Positions 21,581 through 30,417 of a DNA stretch of 31,873 nucleotides are shown one piece after another (position 1 is the stretch's first letter; every line of letters begins with the position of its first letter). The notes under the pieces are model-generated. The model did not search any database, had not been told where the DNA came from, and saw only the letters and a list, made by a program, of their open reading frames with translations. Made by a program: the position numbers and the translations under genes. Origin of the DNA: JAKEGN01 sp964465665 (lineage in GTDB: Bacteria > Pseudomonadota > Gammaproteobacteria > Steroidobacterales > Woeseiaceae); the NCBI GenBank assembly GCA_964465665.1, contig CAYXKM010000232.1, positions 1 through 31,873 on the forward strand, given 5' to 3'.

Positions 21581-22750
21581 ATGAATTTCCGACCCACTCT
21601 CCTTGTCCTGCTGTCCCTTTGCATGGCGCTCCACGCGGCGGTCTCCGGGGCGCAGGATGACAGTCTGGAAATGACAAAGATCAAGGAGCAGGAACTTGAG
21701 GAGGTCCGCGAAAGAATCAGCGAGTTGAAAAAGAGCATGGATCGGCGCGCGGACGAAAGGGACCGGATTAGCGGCGAACTGCAGACGGCCGAGGTAATGA
21801 TTTCGGAAAAGCGTGTGCATCTGCAGGAGCTGGAGAGGCAGCGCCGCGTCAGCGAGAAGAAAAAAGCGGACCTGGATGTGAAACTCAAGGTCAGGGAAAA
21901 GGAGCTTCGGGCGGAAACCGAAATGCTGGAGGACCAGGTTCGCGCGGCCTATTCGAGCGGTGGCCAGGAACGTATCAAGCTGTTGCTGAATCAGCTCGAC
22001 CCCGCTGCACTTGGCCGGCAGCTCGCGTACTACCGCTATTTCAGCGAGTTTCGCAGCCAGAACATCGAGGCGGTCAATGGCCACATCGACGAGCTTCGGC
22101 AATTGCGAGCGGAAGTCGCCAGCGAAGACGATCGTCTGGCAGGCCTGGCGCGGGCCCGATACGTCGAGCTGACGGAGCTTGGCCTGGCACAGGAAAAACG
22201 CCAGCAACTGCTGGCCAGCCTGAAGTCGCGGATTGCCGAGGAAGGGTCGGAGATCGAGAGGCTGGCGGCGCAGGAACAGGACCTGTCACGCCTCATCGCT
22301 GAGCTCGGCAGCATCCTCGCGGACTATCCGATACGCTCCGAGGAGCCCTTCAGTGAACTGAGAGGCCGGCTGACCTGGCCGGTGGCGGGCGGGCTCATTC
22401 ACGATTTCGGCCAACCGCGCGCAGGCGGCCTGAAATGGAACGGGGTGGTGCTGAATGCGCCGCGCGGTCGCGAAGTCAGGGCCGTTTACCATGGACGGAT
22501 CGTGTTTGCCGATTGGCTATCCGGTATGGGCCTGCTGGCTATCGTGGACCATGGCGAAGGCTTCATGACCCTGTATGGCTATAACGAGACGCTGCTCAAA
22601 GCAACCGGCGACTGGGTCGCGCCCGGTGACGTCATTGCCACCGTCGGCGATTCCGGTGGGCAGTCGCAGGCGAGCCTGTACTTCGAGATCCGTCAGGGAA
22701 CGACACCGGTCAATCCGCGTCGCTGGATAACCCGCAGCCCGCGAAGCTGA
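21581..22750 (+). CDS. envC: Murein hydrolase activator EnvC
   Basis: EnvC activates the amidases AmiA/AmiB at the division septum. The 389-residue product has a signal peptide (cleavage after VSGA, about residue 23), a long charged coiled coil (about 30-270) and a C-terminal LytM/M23 domain (RLTWPVAGGLIHDFGQPRAG onward). The domain lacks the zinc ligands of active M23 peptidases: KWNG replaces the usual H...D site and GYNE replaces the HxH motif. That degeneracy is the mark of activators. No clear ribosome site precedes ATG 21581. In relatives gpmI lies between the rhodanese gene and envC; here it is absent. ctpA follows. Confidence 0.94.
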   Translation: MNFRPTLLVLLSLCMALHAAVSGAQDDSLEMTKIKEQELEEVRERISELKKSMDRRADERDRISGELQTAEVMISEKRVHLQELERQRRVSEKKKADLDVKLKVREKELRAETEMLEDQVRAAYSSGGQERIKLLLNQLDPAALGRQLAYYRYFSEFRSQNIEAVNGHIDELRQLRAEVASEDDRLAGLARARYVELTELGLAQEKRQQLLASLKSRIAEEGSEIERLAAQEQDLSRLIAELGSILADYPIRSEEPFSELRGRLTWPVAGGLIHDFGQPRAGGLKWNGVVLNAPRGREVRAVYHGRIVFADWLSGMGLLAIVDHGEGFMTLYGYNETLLKATGDWVAPGDVIATVGDSGGQSQASLYFEIRQGTTPVNPRRWITRSPRS

Positions 22751-22856
22751 AAGAGGGATCTGCAACCTCCTGTGCTATTGTCGTCGCCAGCAATCAGGCA
22801 CGGTGCTGGACCAGGAAAAGCCATTATTTAAGGTGCCGGTGCCGCTGGAGATCCGC

Positions 22857-24095
22857 ATGTCATTGAAAACCAGAGCCGTTCTGGCCCTGACGATTGGTAC
22901 TGTAATTGGGCTTGGGCTGTCCATCGGCGGACAGTATCTGCAAAACCCCGCACCCTCGGGGCCGGCCAACCTGTCATGGGAACAGGCGCGACTTTTTGCC
23001 GAAGTTATGGATCGGGTGAAACAGGATTATGTCGAGCCGGTCGACGATGCCTTGCTGCTTGAAAGCGCCATTCGCGGCATGGTCGCAAATCTCGATGCGC
23101 ACTCGGAGTTTCTGGATGCCGACGAGTACGAAGACATACGCATCAGTACTACTGGCCGATATTCCGGCGTCGGGCTCGAAGTCAGTACGATCGACGGCGA
23201 GATACGGATCGTTTCCCCTATCGACGGCACGCCCGCGCAACGCGCCGGCATACTCGCCGGCGATGTCATCGTTGCGATCGATGGCACGACGGTTGCGGAT
23301 CAGGGCCTGCAGCAAACCATTGCGCGCATGCGTGGCCGCGACGGGTCACTGGTCACCATCACGGTCCTGCGAGGAGAGGAAGAAGAAGTACATGTGTTCA
23401 GCCTGCGGCGTGAAAACATTCAGACTGCGAGCGTACGCCACGAACTGCTCGAGCCCGCCTACGGCTATGTACGGGTGAGCCAGTTCAATGATTCGACCGC
23501 GGAAGAGCTGAGTCGTGCCATTGATGACATGTTGCAGCCCGTGCAGGACGGGCAAGGCACGATGCTGGCCGGGCTGGTGCTGGACTTGCGCAACAACCCA
23601 GGCGGGGTTCTCGATGCGGCTGTCGATGTCTCTGATCTTTTCCTCGATTCCGGCGTGATCGTTTCCGCAGACGGGCGCACGCCGGAATCGCGCTTCACAC
23701 GCAATGCCCATCGGGGCGATATCCTGGATGGCGCACCCATAGTCGTCCTGGTCAACAACGGCTCGGCATCGGCTTCTGAGGTAGTGGCCGGAGCGCTTCG
23801 CGACCACCACCGTGCACTTATCGTGGGCACCGCAACCTTTGGCAAGGGACTGGTGCAGACCGTGATGCCCCTGTCTAAAGGGCGCGCAATCAAGCTCACA
23901 ACTTCGCGCTACTACACACCGTCCGGGGAATCGATCAATCAATCCGGAATCGTGCCGGATGTCATAGTCGAGAACACCGAACCCTACCCCGATCTGAACC
24001 TGCATGCAGGAATCGATCGCGAGGGCGACGTGCAGCTGATCGAAGCAGTCGAGCGTCTGCGCAGCCACCGAATACTCCAATCCAGCGCCGAGTGA
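22857..24095 (+). CDS. ctpA: Carboxyl-terminal processing protease (S41A)
   Basis: A periplasmic, PDZ-regulated serine protease. The 412-residue product has an N-terminal signal or anchor helix (LALTIGTVIGLGLSIGG). The DAHSEFLDADEYEDI segment, a PDZ domain (YSGVGLEVS to about residue 190) and the S41 core LVLDLRNNPGG follow. The catalytic pair is Ser305 (in GSASASE) and Lys330 (in FGKG), 25 residues apart as in Prc. ATG 22857 has GGAG six bases upstream and was preferred over GTG 22803. It follows envC in the same direction, the order seen in Pseudomonas. Probable role: trimming cell-wall hydrolases or lipoproteins. Confidence 0.95.
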   Translation: MSLKTRAVLALTIGTVIGLGLSIGGQYLQNPAPSGPANLSWEQARLFAEVMDRVKQDYVEPVDDALLLESAIRGMVANLDAHSEFLDADEYEDIRISTTGRYSGVGLEVSTIDGEIRIVSPIDGTPAQRAGILAGDVIVAIDGTTVADQGLQQTIARMRGRDGSLVTITVLRGEEEEVHVFSLRRENIQTASVRHELLEPAYGYVRVSQFNDSTAEELSRAIDDMLQPVQDGQGTMLAGLVLDLRNNPGGVLDAAVDVSDLFLDSGVIVSADGRTPESRFTRNAHRGDILDGAPIVVLVNNGSASASEVVAGALRDHHRALIVGTATFGKGLVQTVMPLSKGRAIKLTTSRYYTPSGESINQSGIVPDVIVENTEPYPDLNLHAGIDREGDVQLIEAVERLRSHRILQSSAE

Positions 24096-24126
24096 CGGCC
24101 GGCCTTCGCAATTGAACTCCGTGCGG

Positions 24127-24924
24127 ATGTTGCAACGGTCGCTTGCGCTGATTGCCGGACTGCTGTGCTTCGGCACGATTCCGGCGGATCCGGCGCCGCG
24201 CATTGCCATCATCATCGATGACCTTGGTTACGAACTGGCAGCGGGCCATCGTACCGTTAATCTTCCGGGTCCGGTCGCTTGCGCGGTGTTGCCCTTGACG
24301 CCGCGGTCCAGGGAAATTGCCAACGCGGCACATACGGCCGGCAAGGAAGTGTTACTGCACCTGCCGCTGCAATCCGACATCGACGACATCGGTGAGGAAC
24401 CCGGGATGATAAGTCTCGATACCACTCGCGAACAGTTGGCAAGAATCTTTGCCGAGAGCTTCGAATCCGTACCGTTCGCCATAGGCGTAAACAATCACCG
24501 CGGCAGCCTGTTGACGCAGCACCCGGGACATATGGCCTGGCTGATGGAAGAGATCGGCGCACGCGGTGAGCTGCTCTTCGTCGACAGCTATACGACACAT
24601 CGCAGCGTAGCGCTGCGACTGGCACGCGAAAGCGGGATACCCTCTGTCCGTCGCGACGTATTTCTCGATGATGAGCGCGACGAAGCATCCATTGCGCAGG
24701 AATTCGAGCGACTGAAACGGCTCGCGAAGGCGCGAGGGCTGGCGATCGGCATCGGGCACCCGTATCCGGAAACGCTGGCATACCTGGAGCGTGAGCTGCC
24801 TGAGCTCCGCGCGCAGGGGTTCGAGCTGGTGAGCATCAGGGAATACGTTGCTTTGAAGGACATCGCCGCTGCCGCGGATACGCGTGCGGTTGCGGCGGGT
24901 GCCGGAGTTGAATCTGCAAATTGA
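24127..24924 (+). CDS. Divergent polysaccharide deacetylase family protein (YibQ type)
   Basis: A predicted periplasmic protein of the divergent NodB-like deacetylase family (DUF610/YibQ); no reaction is established. The 265-residue product has a signal peptide (ALIAGLLCFGTIPA), then IAIIIDDLGYELAAG (metal-binding Asp pair region), VLLHLPLQ, VNNHRGSLLT and LLFVDSYTTHRSVA with the terminal GIGHPYPETLAYL. These are the typical YibQ blocks. TTG 24112 and GTG 24121 are alternative starts; none has a clear ribosome site. The envC-ctpA-yibQ order suggests a joint role in the cell wall. Confidence 0.88.
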   Translation: MLQRSLALIAGLLCFGTIPADPAPRIAIIIDDLGYELAAGHRTVNLPGPVACAVLPLTPRSREIANAAHTAGKEVLLHLPLQSDIDDIGEEPGMISLDTTREQLARIFAESFESVPFAIGVNNHRGSLLTQHPGHMAWLMEEIGARGELLFVDSYTTHRSVALRLARESGIPSVRRDVFLDDERDEASIAQEFERLKRLAKARGLAIGIGHPYPETLAYLERELPELRAQGFELVSIREYVALKDIAAAADTRAVAAGAGVESAN

Positions 24925-24977
24925 ACCCACAGCTCTAACCCCAATCAAATGATCGGTTTTCCGCGAGAAGTGTTCGA

Positions 24978-26066
24978 ATGACCCGATATCTTGGCATTCA
25001 CAGTTGCACCCGCGTATGGATTTGTGCCGTCGGCATAGTTGGCTGCGTTTTGGCTGCTGTCGCCGGTGCGCAGGCAGAAACGGCGGGCGAAGTCGCCTGC
25101 ACCATGCAATACGACCCGGTTTGCGGTGTCGACGGGCAGACCTACAGCAATGACTGTGTCGCCAGCGCGGCCGGAGTCGAGGTCGCTGCGATGGGCGCAT
25201 GCCCGGCCACGGATGCGGACGCCGAGTCACAGTGTGCCGGTGACCTCGATCCCGTGTGCGGTGAAGACGGAAAAACGTACGGCAGTGCATGTTTCGCCGC
25301 CGAAGCAGGAGTCGAGATAGCGTTCTACGGTCTGTGCCCGGACGCCGCGGCCTGTACCGAGGAATATGCGCCCGTCTGCGGATCCGATGGAAACACGTAC
25401 AGCAATGCCTGTTTTGCAGAGGCTGCAAAAGTCGATGTCGTTGCCGAGGGCATCTGCGCAGCGGAAAAGGTCGCCTGCCCGGACGACTTCGAACCGGTTT
25501 GCGGCGTCGACGGAAACACTTACGAGAACGTTTGTATCGCGGAGCAGGCCGGCGTCGAGCTGGCAAGCCTCGGAGCCTGCAGCGGCTCCGAATGCCCTGC
25601 CACCTACGAGCCGGTGTGTGGTGTTAACGCGCAGACTTACCGAAACCGCTGCGAAGCACAACTGGCGCGCATAGCTGTGCAACGTCGCGGCGTGTGCGAC
25701 GTGAGCAATTGTCCGGAGGTCATCGTGCCGGTTTGCGCTCCCGACGGCCAGTCCTTCGACAATGCCTGCATGGCACAGGCAGCAGGATTCGAAACCGTTA
25801 CGGAGGGCGCGTGCAATTTGCGTCCCTGCCCGAAGCTGTTCGTGCCGGTATGTGGCCAGGATGACAAGACCTACGGGAATGCCTGTCTTGCGGAACGGGC
25901 TGGCGCACGAATCCTTCACGCCGGCTTGTGCGAAGCGCAGGGACAGAATTGCCCGCGTGACTATCGCCCGGTATGCGGCCTCGACGGCGTCACCTACGAG
26001 AACGAGTGCCAGCTGCAAAACGCCGGCGAAACGATGGCTTATGCCGGGGCATGCCTCGGGCAATAG
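24978..26066 (+). CDS. Secreted protein with eight tandem Kazal-like protease-inhibitor domains
   Basis: Predicted to inhibit serine proteases outside the cytoplasm. The 362-residue product has a signal peptide (cleavage after AQA, residue 33; an IVGC at 20-23 makes a lipoprotein reading possible but less likely). Eight Kazal units follow with Cys at 41/49/60/75, 86/94/105/120, 126/134/145/160, 167/175/186/201, 206/214/225/240, 245/253/264/279, 284/292/303/318 and 325/333/344/359. Spacing is always Cx7Cx10Cx14C with PVCG..G.TY.N.C. These correspond to Cys 2, 3, 4 and 6 of classical Kazal domains; the Cys1-Cys5 bridge is missing. Predicted P1 residues (Cys+2) are M, G, E, D, A, E, K, R. It stands alone, 53 bases after the deacetylase gene. 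Confidence 0.92.
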   Translation: MTRYLGIHSCTRVWICAVGIVGCVLAAVAGAQAETAGEVACTMQYDPVCGVDGQTYSNDCVASAAGVEVAAMGACPATDADAESQCAGDLDPVCGEDGKTYGSACFAAEAGVEIAFYGLCPDAAACTEEYAPVCGSDGNTYSNACFAEAAKVDVVAEGICAAEKVACPDDFEPVCGVDGNTYENVCIAEQAGVELASLGACSGSECPATYEPVCGVNAQTYRNRCEAQLARIAVQRRGVCDVSNCPEVIVPVCAPDGQSFDNACMAQAAGFETVTEGACNLRPCPKLFVPVCGQDDKTYGNACLAERAGARILHAGLCEAQGQNCPRDYRPVCGLDGVTYENECQLQNAGETMAYAGACLGQ

Positions 26067-26124
26067 CGCAAAGAGCCGTTCAGAGGATTCGGTGCCTGCG
26101 ATGCGGCCCTATATTTCGGGTCGA

Positions 26125-28533
26125 TCATTGTTGCCAGGCGGGCGCCAGCCGGCCGTCCGCGTTCCGACGATAGGGCATCCAGGCAAGACCGACGAGGCTG
26201 ATGTGAACATCGGTCGCCCTGGGTTTCACCGTCAGTTCCTCCAGCGCTTCCGCTTGCGCATCGAAAGCAGTTTCCAGCGCTTCGATTTCGCTTTCCAGTT
26301 CTGCGTTCAGATCTTCTAAGTCGGCGCGGATTTTTTGCGCGGTGTCCTGCGCCCGTGCGACATCGCGCGCCTCTTTATGCGCGCCTCCTGCAGTACGGAT
26401 CGTCGAACCGACTCGACTCGCAGTCGAGCTTGTCAGGCGCTTGCGGCCGAGCAACGCTCCGAGCACCGCGGTTCCCAGGGACACAGCGGTATCCAGTTTC
26501 TTCTTTGTTGATTGCTGTTGCTCACGCTCGATCGCCTGTTCCGCTCGCAGCAGGCGATTCTCCAGTGTCAGCGCTTTGCTGCCGTAACGCTTACGAAGAG
26601 CGCCCACCGCCTCATCGCGTTTCTCGCTCGCCAGTTGTTGCAGGCGTATGCGAAATCCGCTTTCAGTCTCACCGGGTTCCGAGGTAATGCGGAACCTGCT
26701 GCTGCGATACAACCGGACAACCTGCGTCTTGCGCAACCACTGCATCAGGGACTTCTCCCATTCGCGGTAGTTTTTTTCAGATGCTGCCGCTGACGGGCAC
26801 TCGGCGTATCGAGCACCCGGCTGTGGTGCATCGAGCAGACTGCTGGCCTCGAGCGACAGCAATTCCGACCGGTCCCAGACTAGCGGCAGCGGGCCATCGT
26901 CGAGTTCGACGGTAGCGAGGACAGGCCTGCGCTCATCGACTTTGTGCTTTGCATCGCTGAAGGCGATATCGGCCACCGCAATCACCCGAGGGTAGTAAAC
27001 CAGGTCATCGCCCGCCGCGGGCAGGTATACCTGGCGAATCGCCGGCGCGAGCACGGGCGCACCACCGCCGGATGCATCCCCGGTCTTTGCAGTCGCGGGG
27101 CCCGGGGTCGTGGCAACCGGCTGCTGCCGTTCTTCGGATCTGCACAACGATGCGATCTGGTCACGGGTCAGCGGACCGGCGAGATAGGACATCGTCCAGC
27201 GTGTATTGAAGACCACGGCGGAGTCCTCGTGGACGTTATGCAGCAGAAAGCGCCTTTTGCCGAGGCCAGCCAGCGTCTGTTGCATTTTCTGCCTGTCGAA
27301 TGAGCCGCTGCGAACACCTTCGAGCCCTTCCATGACTCGTGCCTTGTCGCGCTCGGTCTGCAGGCGTCCGATGAACCAGGTTCCTGCATTCGACAGGGCC
27401 TTGTAATCGAGGTCGACCGGATTCTGCGTGGCCAGCACCAGTCCGAGACCATAGGCTCGCGCCTGCTTCAGAAGAGTGAGGAACAGGTGTTTTGATGGCG
27501 GGTTCGCCGTAGGTGGCAGGTAGCCGAATATTTCGTCCATATACAGGATGGCACGAAGGCTTGCGGTTCCCTGCTGCGATCGCATCCAGCCGATGATCTC
27601 GTTCAGCAACATGGAAACGAAGAACATTCGCTGCGCGTCATCCAGGTGCGCAATCGACATCACTGAAATTCGCGGTCCGCCCTGTTGGCCGTACAGCAGT
27701 TGTTCCGCTTTGAGCGGTACTCCCTGCAGCCACGCCTCGAATCCCGGCGCGGCGAGCAGGTTGTTCAGCCGCATGGCGAGCTGAAAACGGTCATTGGGCG
27801 GGTACACCGAATCGATATCCATGACGCCGATTTTCCTGAGCGGCGGATTCTGGATGGCGCCGATCAGGCTCGCGATATCCAGGTCCTGCTTTTGCTGCCA
27901 GGCATGATCCAGAATCTGCGACAGCAGAATATGCTCGCGACTGGACATGGAATCTGCGTCGATCTCCAGCAACGACAGTATGCCGGTGGCCGTCGCCTGC
28001 ACGCGTTCACGGTACAGGTCTGCATCTGCGAGCAGATCAGCGCCCGGTGCGTGAAACGATTGCAGCACCGAGACCGGAAGGCCGGCATTGCTGCCGGGCG
28101 TAAAAATGCGCACTTCCGCGTTCTGCTTCAGTCTTGCGATTCGTGCGCCGTCCTGTCCCCAGCCTGCAAGGCCGTCCTTCCACAACTTCGCCTGGGCAGC
28201 CGCAAATTCGCCGCGGCTCATGCCCTCGTCACTGGCCTGACGCACATTGACCCATGGCTCGAAATCCGCCGCAACGAGATCCGGAAAGGCCAACATCAGG
28301 TTGCCCATGTCGCCCTTCGGATCGATGGCAATCACCGGGATGTGATCCATCGCCGCTTCCTCGATCAGGCCGATTCCGAGACCTGTCTTGCCGGAGCCCG
28401 TCATGCCGATGATAACGGCATGCGTGGTCAGGTCCTTCGAGTCGTACAGGACCAACTCGTCTGACATCTCGCCCGTGCTTTCATCGACGTGTTTGCCGAG
28501 ATAGAAAGCCCCGAGTTTCTCGAAGTCGATCAT
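26125..28533 (-). CDS. HerA-type ATPase (DUF87-like) with C-terminal coiled coil
   Basis: Function not established; a hexameric ATP-driven translocase of the HerA/FtsK superfamily is inferred. The 802-residue product has Walker A GMTGSGKT (43-50), IAIDPKGDMGNLM, Walker B ILYMDEIFGYLPP (about 329-341), and LVLATQNPVDLDYKALSNAG with a likely arginine finger nearby (FIGRLQTERDK). After about residue 480 comes a Gly/Pro/Ala linker, then a conserved-looking middle region. The C-terminus combines charged helices (LRAEQAIEREQQQ), a Gly/Ala-rich hydrophobic patch (AVSLGTAVLGALLGRKRL) and a coiled coil (IRADLEDLNAELESEIEALE). No NurA nuclease gene is adjacent. It is convergent with the Kazal gene and 36 bases after the M2 peptidase start side. 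Confidence 0.8.
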   Translation of the reverse strand: MIDFEKLGAFYLGKHVDESTGEMSDELVLYDSKDLTTHAVIIGMTGSGKTGLGIGLIEEAAMDHIPVIAIDPKGDMGNLMLAFPDLVAADFEPWVNVRQASDEGMSRGEFAAAQAKLWKDGLAGWGQDGARIARLKQNAEVRIFTPGSNAGLPVSVLQSFHAPGADLLADADLYRERVQATATGILSLLEIDADSMSSREHILLSQILDHAWQQKQDLDIASLIGAIQNPPLRKIGVMDIDSVYPPNDRFQLAMRLNNLLAAPGFEAWLQGVPLKAEQLLYGQQGGPRISVMSIAHLDDAQRMFFVSMLLNEIIGWMRSQQGTASLRAILYMDEIFGYLPPTANPPSKHLFLTLLKQARAYGLGLVLATQNPVDLDYKALSNAGTWFIGRLQTERDKARVMEGLEGVRSGSFDRQKMQQTLAGLGKRRFLLHNVHEDSAVVFNTRWTMSYLAGPLTRDQIASLCRSEERQQPVATTPGPATAKTGDASGGGAPVLAPAIRQVYLPAAGDDLVYYPRVIAVADIAFSDAKHKVDERRPVLATVELDDGPLPLVWDRSELLSLEASSLLDAPQPGARYAECPSAAASEKNYREWEKSLMQWLRKTQVVRLYRSSRFRITSEPGETESGFRIRLQQLASEKRDEAVGALRKRYGSKALTLENRLLRAEQAIEREQQQSTKKKLDTAVSLGTAVLGALLGRKRLTSSTASRVGSTIRTAGGAHKEARDVARAQDTAQKIRADLEDLNAELESEIEALETAFDAQAEALEELTVKPRATDVHISLVGLAWMPYRRNADGRLAPAWQQ

Positions 28534-28569
28534 GGGCTATCCCTGAACAACGAAGCGACCGCAGCCGAC

Positions 28570-30369
28570 CTACCAGCCGCAGTTCCTGTTCTTGTTCGCT
28601 TCTTTCAGCCACCCCATCAACGGCTCGAAATAATCGATGATGGCGCTCGCATCCATTTCACGCGTTCCGGTCAGCCTCTCCAGGGTATCCTGCCAGGGCT
28701 GGCTGGATCCGGCTGCCAGCATGGCCTCGAGCCTTTCGCCGGCTTCCTTGCTGCCATAAATGGAGCATGCATGCAGCGGCCCGTCAAATCCGGCCGCCTC
28801 GCACAATGCGCGCTGAAACTGGAATTGCAGTATGCGCGCGAGGAAATATCGCGTGTAAGACGTATTGCCGGGTATGTGATATTTGGCGCCCGGGTCGAAA
28901 TCCGTCTCGGTCCGTTCAACCGGGGAGGCAATTCCCTGGTATCGGGTCCGCAGTTCCCACCAGGCCTTGTTGTAGTCTTCCGGCGTGATCTCGCCCGAGA
29001 ACACGCCCCACCGCCATTCGTCCACCAGTTTGGCCCATGGAAGCACCGCGATGCCGGCGAGAGCACGCTGCATCTGGCGGTTGATAATGGCTTCATGGCT
29101 GTCTTCTGCTTCGGCGACCAGCCCGACTTCCTGCAGGTACGCGGGTGTCATCGACAATGTGACCGTGTCACCGATGGCTTCGTGAAAACCGCCGTGTGCG
29201 CCACCGCGAAACAGCGGCGGTTGATCGCGATAGGCACGCTGGTAGAAGTTATGGCCGAGCTCGTGGTAGATGACGCGCAATTCTTCGTAAGTCTGTTTGA
29301 TGCACATCTTGATGCGCAGGTCGTTGCCGCCGTCGAGGCCCCAGGCGCTGGCATGACAGATTACCTCCCTGTCTGCAGGCTTAGTGAATAACGAGCGTTC
29401 CCAGAAAGTTTGCGGCAGCGGCTCGAATCCCAGCGACACGTAGAACTGTTCCGCCGATTTCACCATCTGCTGCGGCGTGTGATTTTCTTCCTTCAGGGTC
29501 GTATCGACATCGACGTCATCGACTGACGGGTAGGGTTCCAGCAGGTCGTAGATATTGTCCCAGGTCTGAGCCCACATGTTCCCGAGCAGGTGGGCCGGAA
29601 TCGGCGCGTCGAGCGGCACCTTGTCCTCGCCGTAGTGCCTCGCGAGCGCATCGCGTGCATAACAGTGCAGCTCGTCGTACAAGGGCTTCACCTGGTTGTA
29701 CAGGCGCAGCGCTTCCTGCTCGAACTCGACCGGGCTCATGTCGTATTCGGCGCGCCACATTTCCCCGAGGTTGGCGTAACCGAGCTCGACCGCTCCTTCA
29801 TTGGCGAGCTCGGCAAACCGCCGGTACTTGTCACGCATCGGCGGCGATATCGTACGCCAGCCGACCCAGGCCTCGAGGTTCTCGTCGTAGTCACGGCTTT
29901 TCGCCAAAATGTCCTCGAGTTTGCCGAGATCCATGCAATCGCTGCCATCGTCGGGGCAATATTTTCCTGCTCCGTACATGCCGGCCAGTTCGGTAGTGAT
30001 CTCCGCCAGCTCCTTGCGTTTATCCGGGTCGTTCGGCGCCGGAGCCGAGATGCCGAGTTTCAGCTGCTCGAGCGCGCGGGCGGTCGCCGGTGGCATGTCC
30101 TGACCGGCAAAATGCAGCGAATCCGCAACGGATTTGCTGTGCCAGGCGGCGTAGCGCTGTCGCGCGAGTGACGAAAGTATGGCGGTATCGTGAGTGATGT
30201 AGGTTGCGCGCACCCATCCGGCAGCACCGCCTTCCGTGTTCAGCTCTTCCAGTTCCAGGTTGATACGTTCGACGAACTGGTCCGCGGTTTCGGCAGGTGC
30301 GTTCTGCGCACGCTCACAGCCCGCGGCGGCAAACAACGGTAACAGCAATGCTGCAACAAGCTTTTTCAT
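28570..30369 (-). CDS. Peptidyl-dipeptidase A-like M2 metallopeptidase (ACE family), lipoprotein
   Basis: Likely removes C-terminal dipeptides from peptides, in the periplasm or at the outer membrane. The 599-residue product has a lipoprotein signal (LLLPLFAAAGC, Cys18). The zinc motif is HELGH (369-373) with the third ligand Glu397 in FHEAIGD, 28 residues from the first His as in human ACE. Other M2 blocks are WRAEYDM, LLGNMWAQTWDNIYDLL, ICHASAWGL and KYHIPGNTSYTRYFLARILQFQ (quoted as read, C-terminal catalytic and substrate region). Length is typical for bacterial M2 enzymes. The ATG is preceded by GGGGAG. Directly downstream of it (36 bases) lies the HerA-type gene, possibly by chance. Confidence 0.93.
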   Translation of the reverse strand: MKKLVAALLLPLFAAAGCERAQNAPAETADQFVERINLELEELNTEGGAAGWVRATYITHDTAILSSLARQRYAAWHSKSVADSLHFAGQDMPPATARALEQLKLGISAPAPNDPDKRKELAEITTELAGMYGAGKYCPDDGSDCMDLGKLEDILAKSRDYDENLEAWVGWRTISPPMRDKYRRFAELANEGAVELGYANLGEMWRAEYDMSPVEFEQEALRLYNQVKPLYDELHCYARDALARHYGEDKVPLDAPIPAHLLGNMWAQTWDNIYDLLEPYPSVDDVDVDTTLKEENHTPQQMVKSAEQFYVSLGFEPLPQTFWERSLFTKPADREVICHASAWGLDGGNDLRIKMCIKQTYEELRVIYHELGHNFYQRAYRDQPPLFRGGAHGGFHEAIGDTVTLSMTPAYLQEVGLVAEAEDSHEAIINRQMQRALAGIAVLPWAKLVDEWRWGVFSGEITPEDYNKAWWELRTRYQGIASPVERTETDFDPGAKYHIPGNTSYTRYFLARILQFQFQRALCEAAGFDGPLHACSIYGSKEAGERLEAMLAAGSSQPWQDTLERLTGTREMDASAIIDYFEPLMGWLKEANKNRNCGW

Positions 30370-30417
30370 CAGGGCTCCCCGTGCAGGATTCGAACGGTAT
30401 CGGCAAGACCAAGCGCA

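Noticed and set aside
25035..25046. Kazal protein as a lipoprotein through IVGC
   Set aside because: The hydrophobic stretch continues past the Cys to a good AQA signal-peptidase I site, so simple secretion is more likely. Not excluded.
24352..25566. Long open frame antisense to the deacetylase and Kazal genes
   Set aside because: The product is Arg/His/Pro-rich low-complexity sequence, typical of a shadow of a Cys/Gly/Ala-rich gene.
25098..26054. Kazal repeats as a DNA tandem repeat or CRISPR-like array
   Set aside because: Periodicity of about 117-135 bases is at protein level only; the DNA copies are strongly diverged and there are no identical repeats with spacers.
27685..28464. Open frame antisense to the HerA-type gene
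   Set aside because: No domain or start signals, and the opposite strand encodes a clear ATPase.
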